Positions 43,750 through 52,005 of a stretch of 64,000 bases of DNA are shown here, in pieces. Below the pieces are notes generated by a model that ran no database searches, was not told where the DNA came from, and worked only from the letters and a program-made list of their open reading frames with translations. Position 1 is the stretch's first letter. Each line of letters opens with the position of its first letter. The stretch is from positions 682,001-746,000 of the forward strand of contig NZ_CP115463.1 in NCBI RefSeq assembly GCF_027912495.1, written 5' to 3'. This DNA comes from Caulobacter sp. NIBR1757. GTDB lineage: Bacteria; Pseudomonadota; Alphaproteobacteria; Caulobacterales; Caulobacteraceae. A program made the translations under genes and the position numbers.

Positions 43750-43765
43750 CGGTATTATTATACCG
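43750..43765. other. Short perfect inverted repeat after relic 2
   Basis: CGGTAT (43750-43755), TATT and ATACCG (43760-43765) form a perfect AT-centred inverted repeat 13 nt after relic 2. It could be a transposition scar, a protein site or a weak hairpin. No gene covers 43740-43866. Confidence 0.4.
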
Positions 43766-43866
43766 CCAAAGGCCGCACGAAGTTAAGATCGAAACCCTTG
43801 AACTTGCTATTGCGATGAAGCGAACGATGGTCTGGACCTCATCGCAATTGCTAAGGTGATCGAGGC

Positions 43867-44076
43867 CTACTTGGCCGGGGCGTAATACCCATTCTTCACG
43901 ACTGTAACGCACTCAGCGTAGGTGCTGAGAAGCCACTGGCGGTCAGCCGTGGCCGGCGCCCCCATTCCCCCGACGAGGCTTTTGCCTTCGTTCGAGGCGA
44001 TGGTCTTCAGCAGCACATAAGCGACGTGCTCTGGCGAGTTCTCGCCCATGTGGACGACGGCGGCTTTGTCTGACAT
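43867..44076 (-). CDS. Hypothetical 69-aa protein
   Basis: The start MSDKAAVVHMGENSPEHVAY at 44076 has AGAAAGAGA upstream. The rest, VLLKTIASNEGKSLVGG then ADRQWLLSTYAECVTVV and KNGYYAPAK, looks like a compact helical protein with a Tyr/Lys tail. No family is recognised. It shares the MSDK start style and repeat-type promoter region with other short genes in this patch. A longer frame from 44211 exists but its N-terminal 45 residues are arginine-rich and overlap the R2 repeat. Confidence 0.5.
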   Translation of the reverse strand: MSDKAAVVHMGENSPEHVAYVLLKTIASNEGKSLVGGMGAPATADRQWLLSTYAECVTVVKNGYYAPAK

Positions 44077-44132
44077 CGCGAATCTCTTTCTGCGAATCCA
44101 AACCGGAAACACTACCGTGAGTCGACGTTTTG

Positions 44133-44157
44133 CAAAGTATACAACCGCTACATATTG
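44133..44157 (-). repeat. Short repeat R2 upstream of the 69-aa gene
   Basis: CAAAGTATACAACCGCTACA plus TATTG matches R1 at 43563 with one gap and few mismatches. It begins 57 nt before the 69-aa gene start on the minus strand. The TTGTATAC portion is promoter-like. Confidence 0.5.
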
Positions 44158-44198
44158 CCCGAGCCCCGGCCGACGGGCGTTCCGAGCCGTTCTGACCG

Positions 44199-45914
44199 CT
44201 ACCTCGCGCAAGGCAGCGCCTTGGCGTCCTCCGGCCGTTCCTTGCGCTGGACCTTGATCAGCAGCGCCAGGACGTCGTCGCCGTCCGAGGCGAAGAGGCC
44301 GCCGCCGGACTGGGCGCGTTCGCGGGCGTAGATGCGGCCGAGGGCGTCCACCAGGGTGTCGCGGTCGTCGTCGGACAGGGGCTTGAAGGCGGCGAAGCGG
44401 GCCAGGAGGTCGACGGCCAGGTCATCGCCGGCTTCGCCCAGGCCGGCGATGACCAGACGGCGCCGCGCGCCGCCCTGGCAGAACAGGCCGACCAGGGCGG
44501 TGTTGCGGTCCTCCGCCCAGCTGCTGGTCAGGACGCGGATCGGCAGCCGGTCGGGGTTGTCGGCCTCGCCCTCTTCGTCATCCTCCTCCGCATCGGCGGC
44601 GGGCTTGTGGGGCGGGGCCTTGAGCTGGGCGAGGGCCCAGGCCTCGACCGCCTCGTCATAGTCCTCGGCGAGCCGCAAGGTGATCTCGGGATCGGCCCGG
44701 TAGTCGGCGGGCCGCAGGGCCTCGAGCACGCCGGAGAAGCCGATGGACCGGTCCTGACCCAGCACCAGCCGCTGGTGACGATCGATCCGCATGGCCAGCC
44801 TCGGCCAGCCGGCGGCGACGACCGGATCGGCGTGCCAGGCCTCCTTGCCGTCTTCCCAGGCCTCGCCCTGCATGGCCGAGGCGATGTCGGCGATCAGCCG
44901 GGCGGTGGCCTCGGGGTCGAGGCCGATCATCAGGCCCAGCGCCTTGTCGCCGATCAGGTCGTAGGCGCGGCGCAGCCGGCCATTGCCGGCCTGCCAGCGG
45001 ATCGCGGCCCCGAGCTGGCCCGCTGTCAGCGTCGGCGAGGCGACCAGCCGGTCGAAGAAGGGGCCGGCGCCCGGATGCTCGCCCAGCACCAGGGCTTGCA
45101 GGACGCTGTTCATCTGTTCGGCCCGGCCGAATGGGCCGTCTTCGCGGCCGAACATCGCCTCGGTCAGGGCCTGGGCCTCGCCCAACTCCTTGTTGGCCTC
45201 GGGGCCGCGCAGCGGGTAGCGCGGCGTCTCGCCCCGCTCCAGCGCCTCGTACGTCTGAATCAGGAAGGCGGTCGGCTTCCACGGCGAGCGGGAGGTCAGG
45301 TGGTCGAGGATGTCGGCGGCCTGGGCCTTCGACAGGGCGTCGCCGCGCGCCAGCAACTCGCCGCGCAGGGTTTCCAGCCGGGTGAGCTGGGCCATCGGGT
45401 CGCCGTCGCGCTGGACGTCGAGATAGAGGCGGATGGTGCGGATCCAGGCGCTGGCCTCGCCCAGGTAGTCCTCGCTGGTGCGGGAAAAGGGGATGCCGAT
45501 GACCCGCAGCGCGCCCTTGTCGTCCCGGGCGAGAAACAGGACATAGGCGCCGCCCCGGGCATAGGTCATGCGGCTGCAGGGCCCGGCGTAGGCCTCGGCG
45601 TTGGCGGCGGCGAGGTCGGTCGGGTCGCTGGCCACCGGCTGGCCGATGGCCGCGAAGGCGGTCTCTACGGTCTCGGGCGGCGCGCCCTTTAGCGTGGCGG
45701 TGACGCGGAAGCGCACCCCCTCCGGCATGCCCTGCCGACCCGATGGGGCCAGGGCGCCCTCGGCCGTGGCGACGACGATGGCGTCGGCCATGGCGACAAG
45801 CTCGAAGTTGCTCGGCCGCACATAGTCGCGGGTCACCGAACAGGCGGCGGCCCGTCCGGCGGCCAGGGTCAGCATCAGCAGGGCGGCGGCGGCGATCAGG
45901 CGGCGGGCGATCAT
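44199..45914 (-). CDS. Large secreted protein of unknown function
   Basis: This protein of about 571 aa has a signal peptide (MIARRLIAAAALLMLTLAAG, cleavage near GRAAA) and the start chosen at 45914, with GGAG about 11 nt upstream. The first 150 residues, SVTRDYVRPSNFELVAMADA then IVVATAEG and GVRFRVTATLKG, resemble a TIMP/netrin-like OB domain that begins with Cys (CSVTRDY). The long remainder is helical, with an acidic stretch (AEEDDEEGEADNPD) and no catalytic motif recognised. It probably acts in the periplasm. No operon partner is evident. Confidence 0.7.
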   Translation of the reverse strand: MIARRLIAAAALLMLTLAAGRAAACSVTRDYVRPSNFELVAMADAIVVATAEGALAPSGRQGMPEGVRFRVTATLKGAPPETVETAFAAIGQPVASDPTDLAAANAEAYAGPCSRMTYARGGAYVLFLARDDKGALRVIGIPFSRTSEDYLGEASAWIRTIRLYLDVQRDGDPMAQLTRLETLRGELLARGDALSKAQAADILDHLTSRSPWKPTAFLIQTYEALERGETPRYPLRGPEANKELGEAQALTEAMFGREDGPFGRAEQMNSVLQALVLGEHPGAGPFFDRLVASPTLTAGQLGAAIRWQAGNGRLRRAYDLIGDKALGLMIGLDPEATARLIADIASAMQGEAWEDGKEAWHADPVVAAGWPRLAMRIDRHQRLVLGQDRSIGFSGVLEALRPADYRADPEITLRLAEDYDEAVEAWALAQLKAPPHKPAADAEEDDEEGEADNPDRLPIRVLTSSWAEDRNTALVGLFCQGGARRRLVIAGLGEAGDDLAVDLLARFAAFKPLSDDDRDTLVDALGRIYARERAQSGGGLFASDGDDVLALLIKVQRKERPEDAKALPCAR

Positions 45915-45975
45915 GGCGAGGGCGGCTCCGGTGTATGAGCAACCGTGCCGGATTAAATTATATTTGTAAATAAAC

Positions 45976-46062
45976 ATGGCGCGCGAGCGCGGGGCCGGCC
46001 GGCAGGCCGCCTATTTCCGCGACCTGGACGGCAACAAGCTGTGTGTCTTCAGCATGGGGTAG
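45976..46062 (+). pseudogene. C-terminal fragment of a glyoxalase/VOC-family protein
   Basis: A 28-codon frame ends RQAAYFRDLDGNKLCVFSMG with a TAG at 46060. AAYFRDLDGNKLCVF is the final strand pair of vicinal oxygen chelate (glyoxalase I/bleomycin-resistance-like) proteins, with the glutamate-type ligand replaced or absent. Nothing of the upstream domain remains because the minus-strand secreted protein gene region starts at once. It is a relic of a lost gene. Confidence 0.6.
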
Positions 46063-46106
46063 GGGCGCCCCGGGTCTGACCGGAGGCGCCCTCCCATACT
46101 CTGCCG

Positions 46107-46784
46107 TCAGCCGCGCAGCGGGCGGATGACGAGTTCGACGCGGCGGTTCTGGGCCTTGCCGGCGGCGGTGGCGTTGCTGGCGATCGGGTCGCGTTCGCCG
46201 CGGCCGGCCAGGGCGACGCGGTTGGGGTTGAGCCGGCCGTTGCGGACCAGATAGTCGGCGACCGAGCGGGCGCGGCGTTCCGACAGGGCGAGGTTGTAGT
46301 CGTCCGGACCATCGCTGTCGGCATGGCCGACGATGTCGATCAGGGTCGAGGGATAGGCGCCGAGCACCCGGCCGACCGCGTCCAGCGTGTCGTAGAACTG
46401 CGGCTGCAGGGTTTCGCTGTTGGTGGCGAAGGTGACGTCGCTGGGCATGTTGAGGATCAGGTTGTCGCCGTCGCGGGTGACGCTGACGCCGCTGTCGGCC
46501 AGTTCGCGGCGCAGCTCGGCCTGTTGCCGGTCCATGTAGTTGCCGACGCCGGCCCCGGCCAGGCCGCCGATGCCCGCGCCGATCAGGGCGTTCTTGCGGC
46601 CCTGTTCGCTGTCGTTGGTGTTGGTCAGGTAGCCCAGCAGGCCGCCGCCGATGGCGCCGACGATGGCCCCGGTGCCGGTGTTGTCGCGCACGACCTCGCC
46701 CGTATAGGGATCGGTGGTCGTGCAGGCCGAAAGCGCGACGGCTCCGGTGAGGCAGGCGGCGAGCGCGAGGGTGCGGCGGATCAT
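46107..46784 (-). CDS. OmpA-family outer-membrane lipoprotein
   Basis: This 225-aa protein has a lipoprotein signal (LACLTGAVALSAC, lipobox ALSAC). A Gly-rich segment follows (AIVGAIGGGLLGYL and AGIGGLAGAGVGNYMD, glycine-zipper type), then a C-terminal OmpA/MotB peptidoglycan-binding domain with FATNSETLQPQFYDTLDAVG, IVGHADSDG and NLALSERRARSVADYL, ending RRVELVIRP. This matches YiaD-like lipoproteins that tie the outer membrane to the cell wall. The start at 46784 has AAGGAC upstream. Confidence 0.92.
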   Translation of the reverse strand: MIRRTLALAACLTGAVALSACTTTDPYTGEVVRDNTGTGAIVGAIGGGLLGYLTNTNDSEQGRKNALIGAGIGGLAGAGVGNYMDRQQAELRRELADSGVSVTRDGDNLILNMPSDVTFATNSETLQPQFYDTLDAVGRVLGAYPSTLIDIVGHADSDGPDDYNLALSERRARSVADYLVRNGRLNPNRVALAGRGERDPIASNATAAGKAQNRRVELVIRPLRG

Positions 46785-46937
46785 GTCTGTCGTGTCCTTG
46801 AAGAAGTGTCCCGACCGCCGCAACGCCCGCCCTGTGTCGAGGTTCCGACAAAGGGCGGGATGTGGCGTTTGGCCGCTGCGGTTTCGCCGTCGGCGGGACT
46901 GGTGTAGAAAACGCGGCCCCTTTCCCTCCAGGCTGCC

Positions 46938-47891
46938 ATGACCCAATCCGCGCTCGCCCCCTCCGCCATCATCCCCGTCTCGTTCACGCAGTACGAGAGC
47001 GACTTCGCCGGCTTTTCGAAGGCCCTGGGCGACAGTTTCCGGCGCTATGGCTTCGCGGTGATCAGCGACCACGGCATGGGCCAGGACCGCATCGACAGCG
47101 CCATCGAGCGGGCCAAGGACTTCTTCGCCCTGCCGGAGGAGACCAAGAAGAAATACTTCATCGAGGGCGGCAAGGGCCAGCGCGGCTACACCCCGTTCGG
47201 CGTCGAGACGGCCAAGGGAAACCAGCACTTCGACCTCAAGGAATTCTGGCACGTCGGCCGCGAGCTGCCGGCCGGCCACAGATACTCGGCTTCGATGCCG
47301 GACAACGTCTGGGTCGATGAGGTCAAGGGTTTCAAGGAAGAGCTGACCTGGCTGTTCGACGCCCTCGACAGCATGGGCGGCAAGGTGCTGCAGGCGATCG
47401 CCAGCTACCTGGGCCTCGAGCGCCACACCTTCGATGTCCAGGTCAAGGACGGCAACTCCATCCTGCGGCTGCTGCACTATCCGCCGGCCGGCTTCGACGG
47501 GCCCAACGAGCGGGCCGGGGCGCATGAGGACATCAACGCCATCACCCTGCTGCTCGGCGCCGAGGAGGGCGGGCTGGAGGTTCTGGACCGTGACGGCCGC
47601 TGGCTGGCGATCAATCCGCCGGCCGGCTCGCTGGTGGTCAACATCGGCGACATGCTGTCGCGCGCCACCAACGACTACCTGCCCTCGACGACGCACCGGG
47701 TGGTCAACCCGCCGCCGGAGCGGCGCAATGTTCCCAGGTACTCGACGCCCTTCTTCCTGCACTACGCCCCCGATCACCTGATCGAGACGCTGCCGGGCCG
47801 GGCCGACGCCGGGACGCCGAACAAGTACCCGACGCCGATCACCGCCGACGACTTCCTCAAGCAGCGACTGGCCGAGATCAAGCTGGGCTAG
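46938..47891 (+). CDS. 2-oxoglutarate/Fe(II)-dependent dioxygenase, isopenicillin N synthase-like
   Basis: This 317-aa enzyme has the N-terminal DIOX_N-like part FRRYGFAVISDHGMGQDRID and a catalytic double-stranded beta-helix. The metal ligands are AHEDINAITLLLG (His-x-Asp) and STTHRVVNPP (distal His), with RYSTPFF giving the RxS 2-oxoglutarate site. The family includes IPNS, ACC oxidase, gibberellin oxidases and many uncharacterised bacterial members; the substrate cannot be told from sequence. It stands alone between an OmpA lipoprotein and a hybrid kinase. Confidence 0.9.
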   Translation: MTQSALAPSAIIPVSFTQYESDFAGFSKALGDSFRRYGFAVISDHGMGQDRIDSAIERAKDFFALPEETKKKYFIEGGKGQRGYTPFGVETAKGNQHFDLKEFWHVGRELPAGHRYSASMPDNVWVDEVKGFKEELTWLFDALDSMGGKVLQAIASYLGLERHTFDVQVKDGNSILRLLHYPPAGFDGPNERAGAHEDINAITLLLGAEEGGLEVLDRDGRWLAINPPAGSLVVNIGDMLSRATNDYLPSTTHRVVNPPPERRNVPRYSTPFFLHYAPDHLIETLPGRADAGTPNKYPTPITADDFLKQRLAEIKLG

Positions 47892-47981
47892 GCATCGCCC
47901 CAGTCTGGGGGAATTCTCAAGAACCACCGTTTTTTAACCTGCTGATGCGACAGTCCCCGCACCAAGTCTGGGGGACTTTCC

Positions 47982-50393
47982 ATGGCGCAAAACGCGCCCG
48001 AACCTGTCGACGACGAAGGCCTGCGCGCGGTCCGTTCTCTCGACCTCGCGGCGCTGCGCCCCACCATCCATCGCGTGTCGAGCATGGCCGTCGCCCTCAG
48101 CGGGGCGGCCTTCGCCTATGTGGTCCTCAATGAGGAGGACCATATCTGGCACTCGGCCTTCGCCGGGTTCGAGGAAGGCCTGATCGACGCCCACCAATCG
48201 ATCAGCCTGCATTACGAGAACGGCGTCTGGATCGAGGACGCCCTCGTCACCCATCCCGGTCGCCCCTGGAGCGTCGGCGCGCCCTATGCCCGCTTCTACT
48301 GCGCCACGCCGCTGCGCCTGCGCTGTGGCCTGCGCATCGGGGCGCTTTGTGTGCTGGGACAGGAGCCCAGGGCCTATGATCCCGCCATAGAGTCCCGTCT
48401 CGAGGACTGCGCCGCCCTGCTGTCGGAGGCCATCGAGCGGTTGCGCGCGGAGCGGGCCCGCGAGGAGAGTGTCCGTGAGACCCGCTCCGCCATCGCCCTG
48501 AAGGAGGCGATCATGTGCTCGGCCCCCATGGCCCTGGCCATGGTCGACCGGGATCTGCGTTACGTCTACGTCAATGCCCGCTGGTGCAAGGACACCGGGG
48601 TGCCCCGCGAGCGGGCCATCGGGGCGCATGTCGGCGATCTGTTCCCGGAATCCTACGCGGAATTCGGGGACACCTACTGGCGTTGCCTGGAGGGGGAGAC
48701 GTCCTGGTCGGACCGGGTGCGGATTCCGATGGGAAAGGGCCGGGACATGTGGCTCCGGGCCGAGGTCGGGCCCTGGCGGGACGGCGATGGCAAGATCGTC
48801 GGGCTTATCGCGCTGAGTCACGATATCACCGACGTGATCACCGCGCTGGACCGGGCCGAGCGCTCAGAACAACGTCTCAAGCTGGCGCTCGAGATCGCCG
48901 ACGTGCTGGTGTACGAAGCCGATTTTGAAAAGCGCGAGTTGAAGGTCGATGGTGCCGTCGAGGCGTTCGGCTCGGAGATCGACTTCACCTTCGACCTCAT
49001 CGAGAAGGACCCCTGGTACCTGGTCCACCCCGACGACCGGGCCGGGGCCGAAGCGCTCTGGAACCAGTGCCTTGACGACGGCTCCCCTTACCGCACCGAG
49101 CATCGCATTCTGGGACCGACCGGCCGCGAGGCCTGGGCCTTCTCGGCGGCGGAGATGGCGTTCGGCCCCGACGGCCGCCGCCGCCGCCTGCTGGGCGTCC
49201 TCAAGAACCTCACCGAACGGAAGAAGTCCGAGCTGCAGGTGGCCCAGGCCCGTGATACGGCCGAGGCGGCAAGCCGGGCCAAGAGCGAATTCCTGGCCAA
49301 CATGAGCCACGAGCTCCGCACCCCGCTGAACGGGGTGATGGGGGTGGCCGCGGCCCTGTCCAGGACGGCCCTGACTCCCGACCAGCAAGAGATGCTCGGG
49401 CTGATCCGCACCTCGAGCCAGACGCTGGAAGCCATCCTGTCGGACCTGCTGGACCTGGCCCGCATCGAAAGCGGCAAGCTGGACCTGAAGACCGAGGCCT
49501 TCATGCTGAGCGGCTCCCTGCGGGCGATCGGCGATCTGTTCCGGCCGTTGGCGACTGAAAAAGGCTTGGCCTTCGACCTCGATATCGACCCCTCCGCCGA
49601 TGCCTGGTTCGAAGGCGATGCGGTGCGTCTGCGGCAGGTGACGGGCAACCTGCTGTCCAACGCCATCAAGTTCACCAACCGGGGCTCGGTCTCGGTCCGC
49701 GCCTTTGTCGATCAGGGGGTGATGGCGCTGGCGGTGCGCGACACCGGTATCGGCTTCGACGACGCATTCAAGGCCCGGATGTTCGAACGCTTCGAACAGG
49801 CCGACGGCTCGATCACCCGACAGTTCGGCGGCTCGGGGCTGGGGTTGGCGATCTCCAGCCAGCTTGCCGGGCTGATGGGCGGCGACCTGACCGCCGAGTC
49901 CGAGCCGGGCAAGGGGGCGGTCTTCATCCTCACCCTGCCGCTGGCCCCCGTCGCCGCGCCGGAGACGGCGGCGGCCGACCCGGCGCCCGGCCAGGCGGAC
50001 CAGACCCGGGCGCCGCGCGTGCTGCTGGCCGAGGATCACCCGGTCAACCGCCGGGTCGTGCAGATGCTGCTGGAGCCGGCCGGGGTCGAGCTGACCTGTG
50101 TCGAGAACGGCGCCCTGGCGGTCGAGGCCGCCGCCGCCCAGACCTTCGACCTGGTGCTGATGGACTTGCAGATGCCGGTCATGGACGGCCTGACCGCCAT
50201 TCGCGGGATTCGCGCCGCCGAGACCAGCCGAACGCCGATCTGGGCCCTGTCGGCCAATGCCCTGCCCGAACATAAGCGGGCCTCGGCCGAGGCCGGCGCC
50301 GACGGCCACCTGACCAAGCCGGTCAACGCCCAGGCGCTGTTCGAGGTGCTGGCGATCGCTTGCGGGGCGGTGGAGGACGCGGAGGCGGCGTAG
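47982..50393 (+). CDS. Soluble hybrid histidine kinase (GAF-PAS-PAS-HisKA-HATPase-REC)
   Basis: This 803-aa protein has no transmembrane helix. A GAF domain lies at about 25-150 (FCATPLRLRCGLRIGALCVL-like core with Tyr-rich part). PAS domains lie at about 165-290 (MVDRDLRYVYVNARWCKDTG, VGLIALSHDITDV) and about 300-415. HisKA contains FLANMSHELRTPLNGVMG, HATPase has NLLSNAIKFTN and GSGLGLAIS, and a C-terminal receiver has RVLLAEDHPVN, phospho-Asp in VLMDLQMPVMDG and LTKPVN. There is no Hpt, so a separate phosphotransfer protein would be needed. GGGGGA lies 7 nt before the ATG, inside a small hairpin. Confidence 0.93.
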   Translation: MAQNAPEPVDDEGLRAVRSLDLAALRPTIHRVSSMAVALSGAAFAYVVLNEEDHIWHSAFAGFEEGLIDAHQSISLHYENGVWIEDALVTHPGRPWSVGAPYARFYCATPLRLRCGLRIGALCVLGQEPRAYDPAIESRLEDCAALLSEAIERLRAERAREESVRETRSAIALKEAIMCSAPMALAMVDRDLRYVYVNARWCKDTGVPRERAIGAHVGDLFPESYAEFGDTYWRCLEGETSWSDRVRIPMGKGRDMWLRAEVGPWRDGDGKIVGLIALSHDITDVITALDRAERSEQRLKLALEIADVLVYEADFEKRELKVDGAVEAFGSEIDFTFDLIEKDPWYLVHPDDRAGAEALWNQCLDDGSPYRTEHRILGPTGREAWAFSAAEMAFGPDGRRRRLLGVLKNLTERKKSELQVAQARDTAEAASRAKSEFLANMSHELRTPLNGVMGVAAALSRTALTPDQQEMLGLIRTSSQTLEAILSDLLDLARIESGKLDLKTEAFMLSGSLRAIGDLFRPLATEKGLAFDLDIDPSADAWFEGDAVRLRQVTGNLLSNAIKFTNRGSVSVRAFVDQGVMALAVRDTGIGFDDAFKARMFERFEQADGSITRQFGGSGLGLAISSQLAGLMGGDLTAESEPGKGAVFILTLPLAPVAAPETAAADPAPGQADQTRAPRVLLAEDHPVNRRVVQMLLEPAGVELTCVENGALAVEAAAAQTFDLVLMDLQMPVMDGLTAIRGIRAAETSRTPIWALSANALPEHKRASAEAGADGHLTKPVNAQALFEVLAIACGAVEDAEAA

Positions 50394-50399
50394 AGGCGC

Positions 50400-51968
50400 C
50401 TACTTGGAAATCCGCAGGTTGGAGATTTCGCCGGCGATGCGCTGGAAGACATCGTCCAGGTCATCGGCGTCCTGGACGTCGTAGTAGCGGTCGGAAGAGG
50501 TGGCGCACTTCTTCAAGAGCGCGCTGGCCCCTGATTTGACCTCGACCCGCACCGTATAGACCACGATGCCCTTGGCCTTCATGTTCTCGCACAGCAGGGC
50601 CAGGCGCTTGTCCATCGCCGCCGTGCGGGCGCCCTCGCCGCCGCGGTCGATGCCCAGCCGGTTCTGCCAGAGGTAGCCGAGGGCGTTGTAGTTGCTCTCG
50701 TTGTCGTTATTGGCATCGCTCATGACGTTGTCGCCGTCGGTCATGATGATGGCGATCTTGCTGAGCTTGGCCGTGCCATAGGCGGCGCCGTCGGCGAACG
50801 GGCCGGTCGGCGACAGCAGGTTCCAGCCCCAGGCGGCCCCGATCGGGATGTTGGTGTTGCCGGTGGCGACCATGCCGTCGACCAGGCTCTTGAGGCTGGA
50901 CCAACTCGCGGTCAGCCGCATGATCGGCTGCAGGTCGCAGCCCCGGTTGGGGCCGCCGCCGCCGCTGGGCGCCTGGTCGTACTTGCCGACGTAGCCCTGC
51001 GGGATCTTCCAGTTTGAGGTGCTGAATACCTCGTCGGGCAGGTAGTCGTTGCTGAAGCTGCCGAAGTCGCCGTTGGCGTAGCCGGACTTGGCGCGCGAGT
51101 CCGGCTCGTCCGGCGCGAAGAAGGGCGTGTAGAGGGTGGCCGGCGTGCCGGCGCTCGGCGCGGTGTCCTGCACGTCGTAGGGCTGGGCCCGGGTCTCGAC
51201 GCAGCCGCCCCAGCTCTGGCCCATGTTACTGAGCAGGGTGAAGCGGTTGGCGTTGACCGGCTTGCCCGTGGCCTTGTCGAAGAAGATTTCCTGGTTGATC
51301 GGCGCAGCCCCGGTCTGGTCGATCCAGGCCTGGCTCCTGTAGGTCGCGCCAACCTTCACCGTCTGGCTGAAGGGGACGATGCCGATTCTGACCGGATTGG
51401 GCTCGCTGCTGCGGGCGGCGCTGGCGGCCAGGGTGTCGATCAGGTTTTTGGCGGCCTTCTTGAGGTTGCTCAGCTTGTCGCCGGCCATCGAGCCGGTGTT
51501 GTCGAGCACCAGGGCCAGCTCGATTTTGTTCATCGAGCGCAGCACTTCCGACCTGGCGCCGACCAGCATGTCGCGCTGCAGCCAGAGGTTCGAGACGAAG
51601 GGCTTGACGCTGGCCTGGGCGGTGGCGACCACGGCGCCGGACTTGTCGAGCGTGAAGCTGGAGCTCAGCAGCTTTGCATCGACCATCGCGCCCAGCTGGG
51701 CGACCAGCGCCTTGCTTCCCACCTTCTGCAGGTCGGCGTCGGTGACGGCCGGCGAGCGGGCGGCGTAGAGGGCGGCGGCGTCGAGGGCGTCCTGCAGTTC
51801 CCGCTTCTGGGTGCTGGCCCGGTTGACGTCGAGCAGGGCGAAGCTGATCAGGGCCAGCACGGGCACGCCGATGGCGGCGATGATGGCGATGTTGCCGCCC
51901 TCGTCGCGCCGGAAGCCCGCCAGCCTGGTTTTCGCCCGTGTCAGCAGCCGTCTCATGGCCATCCCCAT
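50400..51968 (-). CDS. TadE/G-like protein with von Willebrand A domain, paralogue 1
   Basis: In this protein of about 520 aa (ATG at 51968, 51962 or 51956) the TadE/G N-terminus (EGGNIAIIAAIGVPVLALIS, then LQDALDAAALYAAR) anchors it in the inner membrane. A von Willebrand A domain starts LALVLDNTGSMAGDKLSNLK (MIDAS DxTxS at 156-160) and ends with IIMTDGDN and VVYTVRVEV. Between them is an insertion of about 200 residues containing WGGCVETRAQPYDVQDTAPS. The end DDVFQRIAGEISNLRISK is shared with its two neighbours. It is probably a large minor pilin or surface-exposed tip protein of a Tad-like system (inference). No tad ATPase or secretin is in the window. Confidence 0.82.
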   Translation of the reverse strand: MGMAMRRLLTRAKTRLAGFRRDEGGNIAIIAAIGVPVLALISFALLDVNRASTQKRELQDALDAAALYAARSPAVTDADLQKVGSKALVAQLGAMVDAKLLSSSFTLDKSGAVVATAQASVKPFVSNLWLQRDMLVGARSEVLRSMNKIELALVLDNTGSMAGDKLSNLKKAAKNLIDTLAASAARSSEPNPVRIGIVPFSQTVKVGATYRSQAWIDQTGAAPINQEIFFDKATGKPVNANRFTLLSNMGQSWGGCVETRAQPYDVQDTAPSAGTPATLYTPFFAPDEPDSRAKSGYANGDFGSFSNDYLPDEVFSTSNWKIPQGYVGKYDQAPSGGGGPNRGCDLQPIMRLTASWSSLKSLVDGMVATGNTNIPIGAAWGWNLLSPTGPFADGAAYGTAKLSKIAIIMTDGDNVMSDANNDNESNYNALGYLWQNRLGIDRGGEGARTAAMDKRLALLCENMKAKGIVVYTVRVEVKSGASALLKKCATSSDRYYDVQDADDLDDVFQRIAGEISNLRISK

Positions 51969-52005
51969 TGTGGGGTCAGGTTAGGCCGGATCGGTAAAGG
52001 AACCG

